From positions 1 through 64,000 of the forward strand of contig WAPN01000026.1 in assembly GCA_015520735.1 (NCBI GenBank): a DNA stretch of 64,000 nucleotides, written 5' to 3'. Below are positions 52,445-61,727 of this stretch, piece after piece. The notes below the pieces were generated by a model. That model ran no database searches, had not been told where the DNA came from, and saw only the letters and a list, made by a program, of their open reading frames with translations. The stretch is from Desulfurococcales archaeon (GTDB taxonomy: Archaea > Thermoproteota > Thermoprotei_A > Sulfolobales > Desulfurococcaceae). The first letter of the stretch is position 1. Each line of letters opens with the position of its first letter. The position numbers and the translations under genes were made by a program.

Positions 52445-52886
52445 AAATTATTCCTTCTTCGTACGGCAAAGCTTTGACAGTTATCTTTTCATCAAGACTA
52501 TGATCCCTGCATAATATTTTTACAGCTTTCCCAGATAACTCCGGTGGAATATAAAATGCTATTCTCTCATTGTATGTTCTAATTATTTTTGAGAATCTTA
52601 TTATCATCTCAATATCGGGAGTGATTTTTTCGTTTCTCGATAGATATACTATACATCCTAACACATTAATTAGATATTCTTCGGGTATAGGAATTATTTT
52701 TAATAACAGACAAAACTCCCTGTTATTGCATTTTCTGCATATGAGTGTATAGGGTTCACCTAGCTCTTCAGATTTTGTAACGGCTTTTTGGACGGTTTCA
52801 TTGATCTTATTACCAGATAAGTTAAGAGCTTCAATGATCGTATCTATTGAATGCATCAAGGGGTCACCGCGTGGGTTTTTCATCAT
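52434..52886 (-). CDS. Hypothetical protein, operon partner of XPB
   Basis: 150 residues. Helical N-terminus, then CRKCNNREFC (a CxxC plus a third Cys) near residues 50-59, and a C-terminal strand-rich region. No family recognised. The 11-base overlap with the XPB start indicates translational coupling. ATG 52886 or 52883. Confidence 0.65.
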   Translation of the reverse strand: MMKNPRGDPLMHSIDTIIEALNLSGNKINETVQKAVTKSEELGEPYTLICRKCNNREFCLLLKIIPIPEEYLINVLGCIVYLSRNEKITPDIEMIIRFSKIIRTYNERIAFYIPPELSGKAVKILCRDHSLDEKITVKALPYEEGIIYDE

Positions 52887-53017
52887 CCATAAGTGTCGGT
52901 ACTTAAGACCGTGTTCATCCCCCGAGTTTATACTTTATATATGAGTAATCTTATAATATCTGTTTAAAACTCTATATTGTTGATATGCTTATGTCAAAAA
53001 TGAAATGGTGGTTTTAT

Positions 53018-53821
53018 ATGACGCTGAAGAAGAAATTAGTTATTAGAAAACCATCGGAGGATGAAATCGAGACTATCAGTAGAAAATTAGCAATGATATA
53101 CAGTAAGCCTAAATACAATAGAGTGAAGGCAAGGCTTATGGCCAATGAAATGCTGAGATTATTGAAGCCGAACTTCTCATATAGGGTTTTGTCAGAACTA
53201 ACAGGCATACCCGAATCAGTCCTATGTAGATATGTTAGAGGAAGTATTATACCAAGTTTTGAACAAGCACTAAAAATACTTGCTTCGCTATCACTTTCAG
53301 TCGATATAAACTCATTACTACATGAACTTGTTGAGCGCGAAAAAAGCAGCATTATAGATTTGTCAAGAGTGCTCAAAGACCCCTACATTATACGTCTACT
53401 GACAATACTTTTAATGATAGAGCTTGCAGGTGATAAGATCGATAAAATAGTTGCAACATCATTCTCTGTGTTACCACTAGCAACAATGCTGGGATTAGAG
53501 CTGAATTGCCCTATAGTATTAGTTAAGCGGAGGCCTTATCCGGGTTTCCAATACTATAGTGCAATAGTTGTTCGTACTCCGAGAGAAACCGAGTCATTAT
53601 ATATTGATCGCGACTTGCTAAGTAGAAGAGATAATGTCCTGGTACTCGCTGATGTAGTGTATACTGGTAAAACTCTAAGCGCGGTCCTTGACATGGTTAT
53701 ACGTTCCAGGGCAAAAATAAGCGAGATTGTAGTTCTGTTAGCGCTTGGTGATGCTTGGAAGAACAGGCTTCTGAGACGTTTTGATATACAGGTTATGTCA
53801 TACATAGAATACCCATTATAG
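53018..53821 (+). CDS. HTH-phosphoribosyltransferase regulator (GfcR-like)
   Basis: 267 residues. An XRE-type HTH near residues 50-90 (LSELTGIPESVLCRYVRGSIIPSFEQALKIL, residues stated as position) is joined to a type I PRTase: VATSFSVLPLATMLG and the PRPP loop VLVLADVVYTGKTLS near residue 210. The architecture matches archaeal purine or sugar regulators that use PRPP or nucleotide as effector. ATG 53018 after GGTGG; ATG 52985 is possible. Confidence 0.88.
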   Translation: MTLKKKLVIRKPSEDEIETISRKLAMIYSKPKYNRVKARLMANEMLRLLKPNFSYRVLSELTGIPESVLCRYVRGSIIPSFEQALKILASLSLSVDINSLLHELVEREKSSIIDLSRVLKDPYIIRLLTILLMIELAGDKIDKIVATSFSVLPLATMLGLELNCPIVLVKRRPYPGFQYYSAIVVRTPRETESLYIDRDLLSRRDNVLVLADVVYTGKTLSAVLDMVIRSRAKISEIVVLLALGDAWKNRLLRRFDIQVMSYIEYPL

Positions 53822-53907
53822 CGTATCTAAGTAGATGGGATTTTCGTGGGATAATCAATATTATTCTCAAAAATAATTATTCTACGTGACTGGTCGAGGT
53901 GAAGAGA

Positions 53908-54324
53908 TTGGTTAAAATAAAAGAACTGGTAAGGGTTGATTCCAAAGGTAGAATAACAATTCCATTGACTATTAGGGAGGCACTGGATATTCATGAGGGC
54001 ATGAATATTCTTCTTATAGCGGATCGAGAAAAGAAAGAAATAGTATTATCTCCTGTTCCAGAGCGGGCTAGGCTAGTGGAGATGACAATAGAGATCGAGG
54101 ATAGACCCGGTGTTCTAGCTGAAATTGCCAAGGAGCTTGCCGACCACGGGATCGATATTATTGCTACAAGATGCTTGGTTATACGTCGTGGTGAGATCGG
54201 TGAATGCTATATGGTTGTGGACTTATCAAAAGCATTGATAAGCACGCCTGAGGAAATAGAACGAATATTAATGAAGTTGGAGCCTATCAAAAGTGTAAAA
54301 GCCCTCGAGTTAAAGAGGGAGTAA
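53908..54324 (+). CDS. AbrB-ACT transcription regulator
   Basis: 138 residues. Residues 5-50 (VDSKGRITIPLTIREALDIHEGMNILL) form an AbrB/SpoVT swapped-hairpin DNA-binding domain. Residues about 60-130 (EIEDRPGVLAEIAKELADHGIDIIATR) form an ACT domain that binds amino acids. A metabolic regulator is likely. TTG 53908 follows GAGGTG; GTG 53899 is possible. The stop is 6 bases before the DUF72 gene. Confidence 0.88.
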   Translation: MVKIKELVRVDSKGRITIPLTIREALDIHEGMNILLIADREKKEIVLSPVPERARLVEMTIEIEDRPGVLAEIAKELADHGIDIIATRCLVIRRGEIGECYMVVDLSKALISTPEEIERILMKLEPIKSVKALELKRE

Positions 54325-54330
54325 CAAGTA

Positions 54331-55104
54331 TTGAAGAATAATTTAATAGTTAAAGTTGGATGTTGTGGCTTCCCCAAGGCTAGAAAGAAATACTACAATG
54401 ACTTTAAATTAGTAGAACTCCAAAACACATTCTACAATCTACCATCTATTGACTGGGCCGGGAAAATAAGAGAAGAAGCACCTCCTGATTTCGAGTTTAC
54501 AATGAAAGCGTGGCAAGTGATAACTCATCCTAAGTACTCACCTACATGGAAGAAATTGAAACAAAAACCTCCTGGCGATGTTGATAAATATGGTTTCTTA
54601 AAACCTACAAAAGAGAATCTTGACGCGCTGGAAAAATGTGTTGAGATCGCGAAAGTGCTCAAATCCAGAATAATAGTCTTACAAACACCTCCGTCTATGC
54701 CCTTTAATCAGGAAACGCTTACACAAGTGGATCACTTTTTCGATGCTGCGAAAAGTGTAGCTGATCAGGTATTGCTGGGTTGGGAGCCTCGTGGAGAATG
54801 GGCAAAACACGATGATGAATTAAGAAGGATTCTGCTAAAATATGAGGTAATCCATATAGTTGACATATTCAGGCATGAACCGGTTTGGTATGATGATGTA
54901 ATCTATATCAGACTCCACGGTATAGGACCGAGAGAAACCAACTATCGGTATAAGTATACGGATGAGGATCTCTATAAACTATTGGAGAAAATAAAAGCGT
55001 TCCAAACAAATGAAATATATGTATTGTTCAATAATATCTACATGTATAACGATGCATTAAGATTCAAGCAATTACTCACCACGAACAATATAGGCGTAGT
55101 GTAG
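54331..55104 (+). CDS. DUF72 family protein (TIM barrel)
   Basis: 257 residues. KVGCCGFP at the start, LVELQNTFYNLPS, FEFTMKAWQ, LLGWEPRGEW and VIYIRLHG are the DUF72 blocks. The fold is a TIM barrel; its function is unknown in all organisms. TTG start. Probably in an operon with the AbrB-ACT gene. Confidence 0.9.
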   Translation: MKNNLIVKVGCCGFPKARKKYYNDFKLVELQNTFYNLPSIDWAGKIREEAPPDFEFTMKAWQVITHPKYSPTWKKLKQKPPGDVDKYGFLKPTKENLDALEKCVEIAKVLKSRIIVLQTPPSMPFNQETLTQVDHFFDAAKSVADQVLLGWEPRGEWAKHDDELRRILLKYEVIHIVDIFRHEPVWYDDVIYIRLHGIGPRETNYRYKYTDEDLYKLLEKIKAFQTNEIYVLFNNIYMYNDALRFKQLLTTNNIGVV

Positions 55105-55107
55105 ATA

Positions 55108-55200
55108 AGGGCCTGCATCCCTCAGCACAGTCTACCCATGCGGGGCGGCTATGACTTTGTGCCCCGCCGCGGATCCTGCGCCTCATCGGTACGGCATTAG
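55108..55200. ncRNA. GC-rich structured island, candidate ncRNA
   Basis: In the gap 55105-55246 about 90 bases are strongly GC-rich while the surroundings are AT-rich. A perfect hairpin GCGGGGC...GCCCCGC is present at 55139-55166. A competing stem, CCTGCAT with ATGCGGG, uses the same strand. Minus-strand GATGA and CTGA elements frame it, but there are no full C/D boxes. It might be an H/ACA-like RNA or a leader element of the gene at 55247. Confidence 0.4.
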
Positions 55201-55246
55201 GTAATTATTCTTGTTCAGCATATTATAATTACACGGGGATTATGAA

Positions 55247-55483
55247 ATGACGATTTATTGGGAACAATGCGGTATTTGCGGTCTTCATAGGTCGACAAGA
55301 ACATGCACAATGGACGAGGAATTAATGGTGTGTCCCCATTGCTGCTTTGCGTGCCCACGTAGAAATACCTGCCCTAATCCTATATGGAAGTTTGACTTAT
55401 CGTTCAGGAAGCCAAAGAAGATAAGAAGAAGCGAGGCGCAAAAGGTCTTGATGGACCTGTTATCCAAACTCGAAACCAGGTGA
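55247..55483 (+). CDS. Cysteine-rich small protein
   Basis: 78 residues with nine or so cysteines, many in pairs: CGICG, CTMD, CPHCCFACPRRNTCP. Probably binds two zinc ions or a cluster. The C-terminus is helical and basic. The TGA ends directly next to the PCNA stop codon. Function unknown. Confidence 0.7.
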   Translation: MTIYWEQCGICGLHRSTRTCTMDEELMVCPHCCFACPRRNTCPNPIWKFDLSFRKPKKIRRSEAQKVLMDLLSKLETR

Positions 55484-56242
55484 TTAGGCCTCTATTCTCG
55501 GGACAATCCAATAAACTATGCTTCCGCCTTCTGGTAGCTCGAACATGATCTTCATAGGTTTGTCTGAATCGTATGATATCGTCACGGTTTTTGATGCTTG
55601 TGTCGGTTTTAGTGTAGACTCGAGTAGACCGACACTATACTTTGCACGAGCAGAATCAACTGTCGCTGATATATAGAGTAATGGGTTATCTTGTTCGAAT
55701 TCTCCACGATATTCTTTCTGTTGTGTCATGGAGTGTATCAATAGTTTCCCGTCTTTATAGGTGAATGTAGCGTCCTCCCCCACGATCTTTAGATCCCTAA
55801 TTATATTTTTGTAATCATCGGTTAGCATTCTAAGAGTTACTCCTAGCTCTAGCTCTGGTTCGGGGACTTTTTCTTGTGCTCTAGGCTTGGTCTCAATCTC
55901 GAATATTCTTTCAACACCGGTCTTTTTGTTTCGGAATACTATCCTGAATATGTTCTTATCCTCTAACAGCTCGAAGACAGCAGCATCATTTCTCGTTCCT
56001 CTACGCATGATCTTATTGAACTCATCAGCGCCGATTACAAAGAATTTTTCTTCGTCACATTCATACTCTTCAAACGCTATTGATGGTATCTTGAGTATAG
56101 CTAGTGTAGTCTTATCTGGGCTAAGTATTCTTGCTTCTAGCGAGTCCGGGGTAGCGTAAAATGGGATCTCATCCGTAATTTTTGCCAGTGTCTGAGCAAT
56201 ATACTTGAACTTACTCGCCGTTGGATAAACAGCTCTGAACAG
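55484..56242 (-). CDS. pcn: DNA polymerase sliding clamp PCNA, CTG start
   Basis: The frame is open from a CTG at 56242 and gives 252 residues: FRAVYPTASKFKYIAQTLAK at the start, a typical clamp start, then DEIPFYATPDSLEARILSPDK, a middle linker, and a final VPRIEA. No ATG, GTG or TTG lies upstream in frame, where TGA TGA closes it just before; the first ATG would delete 78 residues of domain I. AGGAGGTGA is ideally spaced before CTG. PCNA tethers polymerases, FEN1 and ligase. Confidence 0.9.
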   Translation of the reverse strand: MFRAVYPTASKFKYIAQTLAKITDEIPFYATPDSLEARILSPDKTTLAILKIPSIAFEEYECDEEKFFVIGADEFNKIMRRGTRNDAAVFELLEDKNIFRIVFRNKKTGVERIFEIETKPRAQEKVPEPELELGVTLRMLTDDYKNIIRDLKIVGEDATFTYKDGKLLIHSMTQQKEYRGEFEQDNPLLYISATVDSARAKYSVGLLESTLKPTQASKTVTISYDSDKPMKIMFELPEGGSIVYWIVPRIEA

Positions 56243-56307
56243 TACTCATCACCTCCTTCTAAAATATATGTGTGTAGGAGTATGTAATTATATTTGGTGA
56301 TAGTCTC

Positions 56308-56688
56308 GTGAGTCAAATAAAGATTATAATTGATCTAGCCCGAAGTCCTCATGTTAAACTATCCGATAGGAAGACTATGGAGTTACTGGAGTGCATTCTA
56401 TCTCATCACGGAGAAACAAGAGATCTATCTGAAGCTATGAGGATCATTGCCAACTTCGATGAATTCTATAATATGGCCAGGAAAAAGTTTGAGGAATACT
56501 TGTTCATACCCAAGGATTCCCGTGATGCTATTCTTGGTAGGGTTGTTGTCCATAAAATCAAGCTTGAGAAAAACAATGATAGAAACGCAGAGATAATATT
56601 TGATCGCAGATTCGATATTGACTTATTGAAAAAATGTTTAGAGGAGATAGGGTTTACTGAAATAGAAGTAGAGAGGCAGGTATTCTAA
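56308..56688 (+). CDS. Hypothetical protein
   Basis: 126 residues. Helical N-terminus with a strand-helix-strand end (VVVHKIKLEKNNDRNAEIIFDRRF, LLKKCLEEIGFTEIEVE). No family recognised. GTG behind GGTGA. Divergent from PCNA, so it could be a replication accessory protein; that is only context. Confidence 0.65.
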   Translation: MSQIKIIIDLARSPHVKLSDRKTMELLECILSHHGETRDLSEAMRIIANFDEFYNMARKKFEEYLFIPKDSRDAILGRVVVHKIKLEKNNDRNAEIIFDRRFDIDLLKKCLEEIGFTEIEVERQVF

Positions 56689-56706
56689 TAAATAATGTTA
56701 GTAATG

Positions 56707-56964
56707 TTAGCTTTTTGATTTCGCGGATTTAGATTTTTTGCTCTTTTTAATCTCTTTGCGTTGTTCACGTATTTTCTTTCTCTTCTCCTCGAGCCTACGA
56801 TAAATTTCAAGGAATTCTTTCTCTGAGATATTTCCAGAAAGAGCGGTTATCCACAATCTTGTTTTATTGATAAATTCCGATAGCAAAGCTATTGGAACTG
56901 ATTTTGTCTCAGTACTGAAGAATTCCTCGGTAGTAATGACTTGATCAAATTCTTTAGTGAGCAT
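56707..56964 (-). CDS. Small basic hypothetical protein
   Basis: 85 residues. A helical N-terminus and a long Lys/Glu/Arg-rich coiled tail ending in SKKSKSAKSKS. It may bind nucleic acid. Convergent with the previous gene; ATG start. Confidence 0.6.
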   Translation of the reverse strand: MLTKEFDQVITTEEFFSTETKSVPIALLSEFINKTRLWITALSGNISEKEFLEIYRRLEEKRKKIREQRKEIKKSKKSKSAKSKS

Positions 56965-57050
56965 AGGATATCACCCTGATAGTATTTTCGACGATTTCGT
57001 GGTATTACTTTAGTATTTCGATAGATAATTAAAAATGTTAACTTAGTTTC

Positions 57051-58826
57051 TTATTTGATCCTAACAATATATAATTTATTCATTGTTTCTATTTTTATAA
57101 CATATTCCTCTTTATTCACATTACGTAATGCGTACTTTATTGCCTTGATTTTTGCTTGGTCTTCGGTCTCGCATATAATCTTAGCCATGTATTCTAAATT
57201 TTTTGGTTCATTTATACGGAATGAAGCCTTTACCACAGTGTTTTGAAAAATATGAGAGATTAAATCCATCGGTTGCTGTGTAATTATAATGATGGAGACA
57301 CCATATTTTCTCGATTCCATAAGATATCTTGATATTATTGTTCGGGCGAATTTTCTTGAAAATATCCTATGAGCTTCATCGATAACTATAACAGTTCTTT
57401 TATTGACTCTGTTAATATAGAAGTAGTCAAGAATATTTTGTAATAATGTATAAACATAAATTGTTCGCATAAACTCGCTTGGTAGTTCCGATAAGTCGAT
57501 GATTGCTGAGTGCTGGACAATTTTTTCTATGTTTAACTCTGTTGTTTGTGTTAATATACTGTCCAAAGTTTTAAGATATGGTAGAACACGTTTAGTATCG
57601 AATTCGTCTGATAATGCTAGTGCGGTATTAATAATATCTTTAGAGGTAGGTGGACGGTTGTGCCAAGTCTCCGGTTTATCCTCATATATTCCCTTATGTT
57701 CATATGCTTTAATTATTATATTTTCCAATGTTATTTGCTGTATATTACCAAGGTTAAATATTGATGAAATCAATTGTGAAATATAATGTGCTTGTTCCCT
57801 TGGACTTAGCCGAGTTAATGTAAACGGGTTTATAGAAACGTTTTTAGCATCAATGTACAATATATCTTCAAGACCGATTAGATCATTGTATTCGTTATGA
57901 AAGTCGATAATAATAGCCTTATAATTATATTTTTCGATCATTTGCCTGACAATATGCTTAGCTAGGAACGATTTTCCCATCCCAGATGCGCCAACTATTA
58001 CGAAGTGCTGATTGGGAAGATTGTCAATGTCTATAATTAGCCTCTCGTTAGATTTTCTCCAATACCATGTTTTTCGCATTTTACTGTCGTGGGGGATAGT
58101 ATCAAAATACTGTTTTGATAGATAACCGTATTCCAGTGTTGCAACTACATCTCCAAAGTATATGCCTTTCACGATCTTTTCCTTTTCTGCAAAAGCAGTA
58201 TTATAACCAATGATCACGCCAGGAGATACGCCGAGAGAATATATTGAAAATGCACCTATAATGCTCGCAATTAAAGGCTCGATCCCCCATAAAGTTATTA
58301 GTATAAAGCCTGTTGCAATTGAAATTGGGAGGAATACGATGTAAATAGAACGAATTGTGGAGGGTATTATCACTAATTCTAAGAAGAAGTACATAACGGT
58401 TAACATAAGGGTTAGACATGCAAAATATTTTGCTAACGAATGTAGTATCAGACTTATAGACCTTTTAGAATAGGTTTTTCTAGATAAGTTGTATATAGCG
58501 ACAAGTAGACTATCCTTCTTAAATAATTCCTTGTTTAGAAACAGTGCTATGAGCAAAGGTAGTAATAAGCCAGCAATGAAATAAAGTGATGATGGTATAG
58601 CAATATATAATGAAAAAACAACATATGATATCGAAATCATCAATGAGTGGCCGCTTAAATAAAGCATGACAAGCTGTAATACTATAACTATTATGAGAAT
58701 AACGATATTAGAAATCTTAACATTATATACGTCTACAGCTGCTTCAGAATAAAACAGAATAGCCAAAATATTCGACAAAATAAACAAAATAATCTTTGCG
58801 GGTACTTTGTATTTGTAGCCAGTCAC
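57051..58826 (-). CDS. Membrane HerA/VirB4-like ATPase, CedB-like
   Basis: About 591 residues. Six to eight hydrophobic helices fill the first 220 residues. The ATPase follows: Walker A GASGMGKSFLAKHI, Walker B TVIVIDEAHRIFS, and the sensor SIIIITQQPMDL of HerA/FtsK-type motors. This layout fits CedB, the motor of the crenarchaeal DNA import (Ced) system. The GTG at 58826 has GGGGAA before it; a TTG at 58913 would overlap the helicase. A shared TATA box lies at 58857. Confidence 0.85.
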   Translation of the reverse strand: MTGYKYKVPAKIILFILSNILAILFYSEAAVDVYNVKISNIVILIIVIVLQLVMLYLSGHSLMISISYVVFSLYIAIPSSLYFIAGLLLPLLIALFLNKELFKKDSLLVAIYNLSRKTYSKRSISLILHSLAKYFACLTLMLTVMYFFLELVIIPSTIRSIYIVFLPISIATGFILITLWGIEPLIASIIGAFSIYSLGVSPGVIIGYNTAFAEKEKIVKGIYFGDVVATLEYGYLSKQYFDTIPHDSKMRKTWYWRKSNERLIIDIDNLPNQHFVIVGASGMGKSFLAKHIVRQMIEKYNYKAIIIDFHNEYNDLIGLEDILYIDAKNVSINPFTLTRLSPREQAHYISQLISSIFNLGNIQQITLENIIIKAYEHKGIYEDKPETWHNRPPTSKDIINTALALSDEFDTKRVLPYLKTLDSILTQTTELNIEKIVQHSAIIDLSELPSEFMRTIYVYTLLQNILDYFYINRVNKRTVIVIDEAHRIFSRKFARTIISRYLMESRKYGVSIIIITQQPMDLISHIFQNTVVKASFRINEPKNLEYMAKIICETEDQAKIKAIKYALRNVNKEEYVIKIETMNKLYIVRIK

Positions 58827-58856
58827 AAGATATTCCCCAATATTATATTTCCAAAG

Positions 58857-58868
58857 TCTGTATATAAG
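58857..58868. promoter_or_regulatory. Shared TATA element, CedB-like gene and Lhr helicase
   Basis: TCTGTATATAAG reads as a box A on both strands. It is about 20-25 bases before the Lhr start codons (predicting a leaderless or nearly leaderless mRNA) and about 35 bases before the GTG of the ATPase gene. Confidence 0.5.
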
Positions 58869-58883
58869 GGGATAAAATAATCG

Positions 58884-61706
58884 ATGATGAAAATGGGAAC
58901 TAACGAAATGCAAGACATCAACAAGTGTTTAGAAGCTATCGGATACAATGAATTAACGTCCTTGCAGAAGAAAGCTTTCAACATGATATATAACAATAAA
59001 ATTTCAACCATAATAGTTGCCCCAACAGGTTCTGGAAAAACCGAGGCGGCAATGATACCTGTCCTATATGATATTATGGTTAGCAAAAGGGATCCAATAT
59101 CAGCCATATACATCACACCACTACGAGCTCTAAATAGAGACATCACCTTAAGACTAAAGAGACTAGGTAAGTGCTTCGGTGTAAATGTTGAGCTTAGACA
59201 TGGAGACACACCATACAGTATGAGAAAAAAGATAACAAGAACACCACCCCATGTACTCATCACGACACCCGAGACATTCACATATATAGTTCTAAATGAA
59301 ACTCTTAGAAAGCATTTGAGAAATCTACGCTACATAATTATTGATGAATTAAGGGATCTAATAGAGAGTAAAAGAGGAGTTTTGCTTTTATCATTAATTT
59401 ACTTTCTCCAAAAACTAGGGGTAATAAACAAGGATATTGTAAAAATCGGATTAACAGCCACACTCGTGAGAGAAAATGATGCTCGACAATTGCTCGAGGG
59501 TAATATGATACCGATAAAAACATGTACTATAAGAGAAAAGAGTTTAAGACGACTTGATACGGATTTGTATGTACCAAAGTGTGATGAATTATGTGAAAAA
59601 ATAAGCAAAATTACATATGATAAACAATTATCAGCTAGAATAGCCGTTATATTAAGACTGGTAAAGAAATATCGTCATGTCTTAATATTTGTCAATACCC
59701 GTTCGTTATCTGAAAAACTATCATATATACTTGATAAAATATCAAATATTCTCGGATTAGATATAAGGATCGGTGTGCATCACGGCAGTTTATCACGAAA
59801 ACACAGGCTCAAAATGGAAGATGAATTTCGTTGTGGAAATCTAGATGCTTTAGTAGCAACATCAAGTATGGAATTAGGGATCGATATAGGTTCGGTCAAC
59901 TATGTTATACAGTACATGTCGCCAAGACAGACAATTAGACTTGTACAGAGGATTGGTAGAAGCGGGCATAAGCTCTACGGTGTTGGCAAGGGATGCATTA
60001 TTCCGCCTGACAATCCATTAGAGATCCTTGAATCATATATCCTCATTAAAAGAGCTGAGAAAAACATTCTTGAACAGGAAAACATTATTTATAAACCATT
60101 AGATGTTCTAGCATATGTCATATCGGTTCTATCACTGATTAAGTCTAATGGTATTGGATTATCAGAATTATATGAGCTAGTAATTAGTTATCCACTTTTT
60201 GATGATTTAAATTATACTGAATTTGAGAAGGTAATTGAATACTTAGAGTATTCTAGGATAATACGCGTACGTGATTCGCGTATATATCCTACGAGAAAAA
60301 CAAGACTATACATATATAAAACAAGTATGATCCCTGAAACACGTGATATACCTGTAGTAGAAGTTTCAACCAGTAGTAAAGTAGGTGTTCTGAACGAAGA
60401 ATATGTTCTAATAAACATTAACCCCGGCGATCCCATTGTTCTTGGGGGAAAACTCTGGAAAGTTGTAGGGTATGATAAGGATTCGCATAAATTGTATGTA
60501 GAGAGAGTTGAAGCTGAAGCACCACCGATTATTCCTCATTGGGAAGGTGAAAATATTCCTGTAGAATATGGTGTTGCAAGATATGTTGGCGCGATCATTA
60601 GAATGATTGCAACTGGTAAAACTCATGGTTACCCTGAACATGTACAAAATGCTGTGAAAGAACTTACTACTGATCTGGACAGAATGTTTAGTGATAAAAG
60701 AGTAATAGTCGAGTATATCCGGAATAAAGGCCTAATTGTTGTATATTTAACAGGAGGCACACGAATAAACAATCTTCTTAAAGAAATACTTAGATTCCAT
60801 ATAAAGCTTCGCTATCCTATATACAAAATAAACGCTTATTCAACTCCATACTATATCGTTTTTCAATCATATAATATTCCTCTTGATACTAGAATTCACG
60901 ATCTAATATATGAACTAATAACTAATATATATCATTTGGTTTCCAACGACATAAGAACAATAATTAGAAAAACATCCTATTATTATTGGAGGATCTATCA
61001 GGTAGGACAAAGATTTGGTGCAATCGATCCTGTAGCAGACAAGATAACACGGAATTTGCTTGATAGGCTCGGAGAGACTATAATTGGGGATGAAGCATTA
61101 AATGAGATTTTGACCAAAGACTTCGACCTACGAGGATTGATAAATATCGCTAGGAAGATCGAGCGAGGACAGATAAGTGTCACAAAGATAATTAGCTGGT
61201 CAATTGATGATAGCTTGTTGAGGAAAGTCGTAAAGCACGTTCCCATATTGGCCGAAAACATTGGAGTAGTGGATTATAATGCCTATAAAGATAGGATTCT
61301 CTCACGCAAAATAAAACTGATATGTATTAACTGTGGATACACAATAGACGGCAGAGTTAAAGACCTAATCAGCAAGGAGACCTTCAGCTGCCCCCGATGT
61401 GGTCTTAAAACCTTAGCTCCCCTAAAGATTTTGGACGATAATATTTTTAGGAGCCTAGAGAAATGGAAGAAAGGACGCCGTCTCACACAGGATGAGAGAA
61501 AAATTATTGATGATCTAAAGAAGCGAGCTCTTCTTCTAACATATTATGGAAGGATCGCTCTTATATTACTAGCTTCTCCAGGTGTTGGGGTCACCGAAGC
61601 CATTAAGATCTTAAGGAGAGCGTCAAGTGAAGATGAGATGTATAAATTAATATATGAAAGTGAAAAGAATTATTTAAAGATCAAGAAGTTCCTTGAAAAG
61701 AAATAA
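58884..61706 (+). CDS. Lhr-type SF2 helicase with C-terminal zinc finger
   Basis: 940 residues. Motif I VAPTGSGKTEAAM near residue 46, motif Ib TPETF, motif II IIDELRDL (DELR where Lhr usually has DEVH), motif VI QRIGRSGH. A long Lhr-core region follows, and near residue 815 a zinc ribbon CINCGYTIDGR...CPRCGLKTL. Probably DNA repair or recombination. Three ATG codons lie close together (58884, 58887, 58893). Confidence 0.92.
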   Translation: MMKMGTNEMQDINKCLEAIGYNELTSLQKKAFNMIYNNKISTIIVAPTGSGKTEAAMIPVLYDIMVSKRDPISAIYITPLRALNRDITLRLKRLGKCFGVNVELRHGDTPYSMRKKITRTPPHVLITTPETFTYIVLNETLRKHLRNLRYIIIDELRDLIESKRGVLLLSLIYFLQKLGVINKDIVKIGLTATLVRENDARQLLEGNMIPIKTCTIREKSLRRLDTDLYVPKCDELCEKISKITYDKQLSARIAVILRLVKKYRHVLIFVNTRSLSEKLSYILDKISNILGLDIRIGVHHGSLSRKHRLKMEDEFRCGNLDALVATSSMELGIDIGSVNYVIQYMSPRQTIRLVQRIGRSGHKLYGVGKGCIIPPDNPLEILESYILIKRAEKNILEQENIIYKPLDVLAYVISVLSLIKSNGIGLSELYELVISYPLFDDLNYTEFEKVIEYLEYSRIIRVRDSRIYPTRKTRLYIYKTSMIPETRDIPVVEVSTSSKVGVLNEEYVLININPGDPIVLGGKLWKVVGYDKDSHKLYVERVEAEAPPIIPHWEGENIPVEYGVARYVGAIIRMIATGKTHGYPEHVQNAVKELTTDLDRMFSDKRVIVEYIRNKGLIVVYLTGGTRINNLLKEILRFHIKLRYPIYKINAYSTPYYIVFQSYNIPLDTRIHDLIYELITNIYHLVSNDIRTIIRKTSYYYWRIYQVGQRFGAIDPVADKITRNLLDRLGETIIGDEALNEILTKDFDLRGLINIARKIERGQISVTKIISWSIDDSLLRKVVKHVPILAENIGVVDYNAYKDRILSRKIKLICINCGYTIDGRVKDLISKETFSCPRCGLKTLAPLKILDDNIFRSLEKWKKGRRLTQDERKIIDDLKKRALLLTYYGRIALILLASPGVGVTEAIKILRRASSEDEMYKLIYESEKNYLKIKKFLEKK

Positions 61707-61727
61707 TGCTTGGATGGTTGCATATGC

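Noticed and set aside
55484-56008. PCNA starting at the first ATG (174 residues)
   Set aside because: It would lack most of domain I; the upstream frame matches PCNA through to the CTG at 56242.
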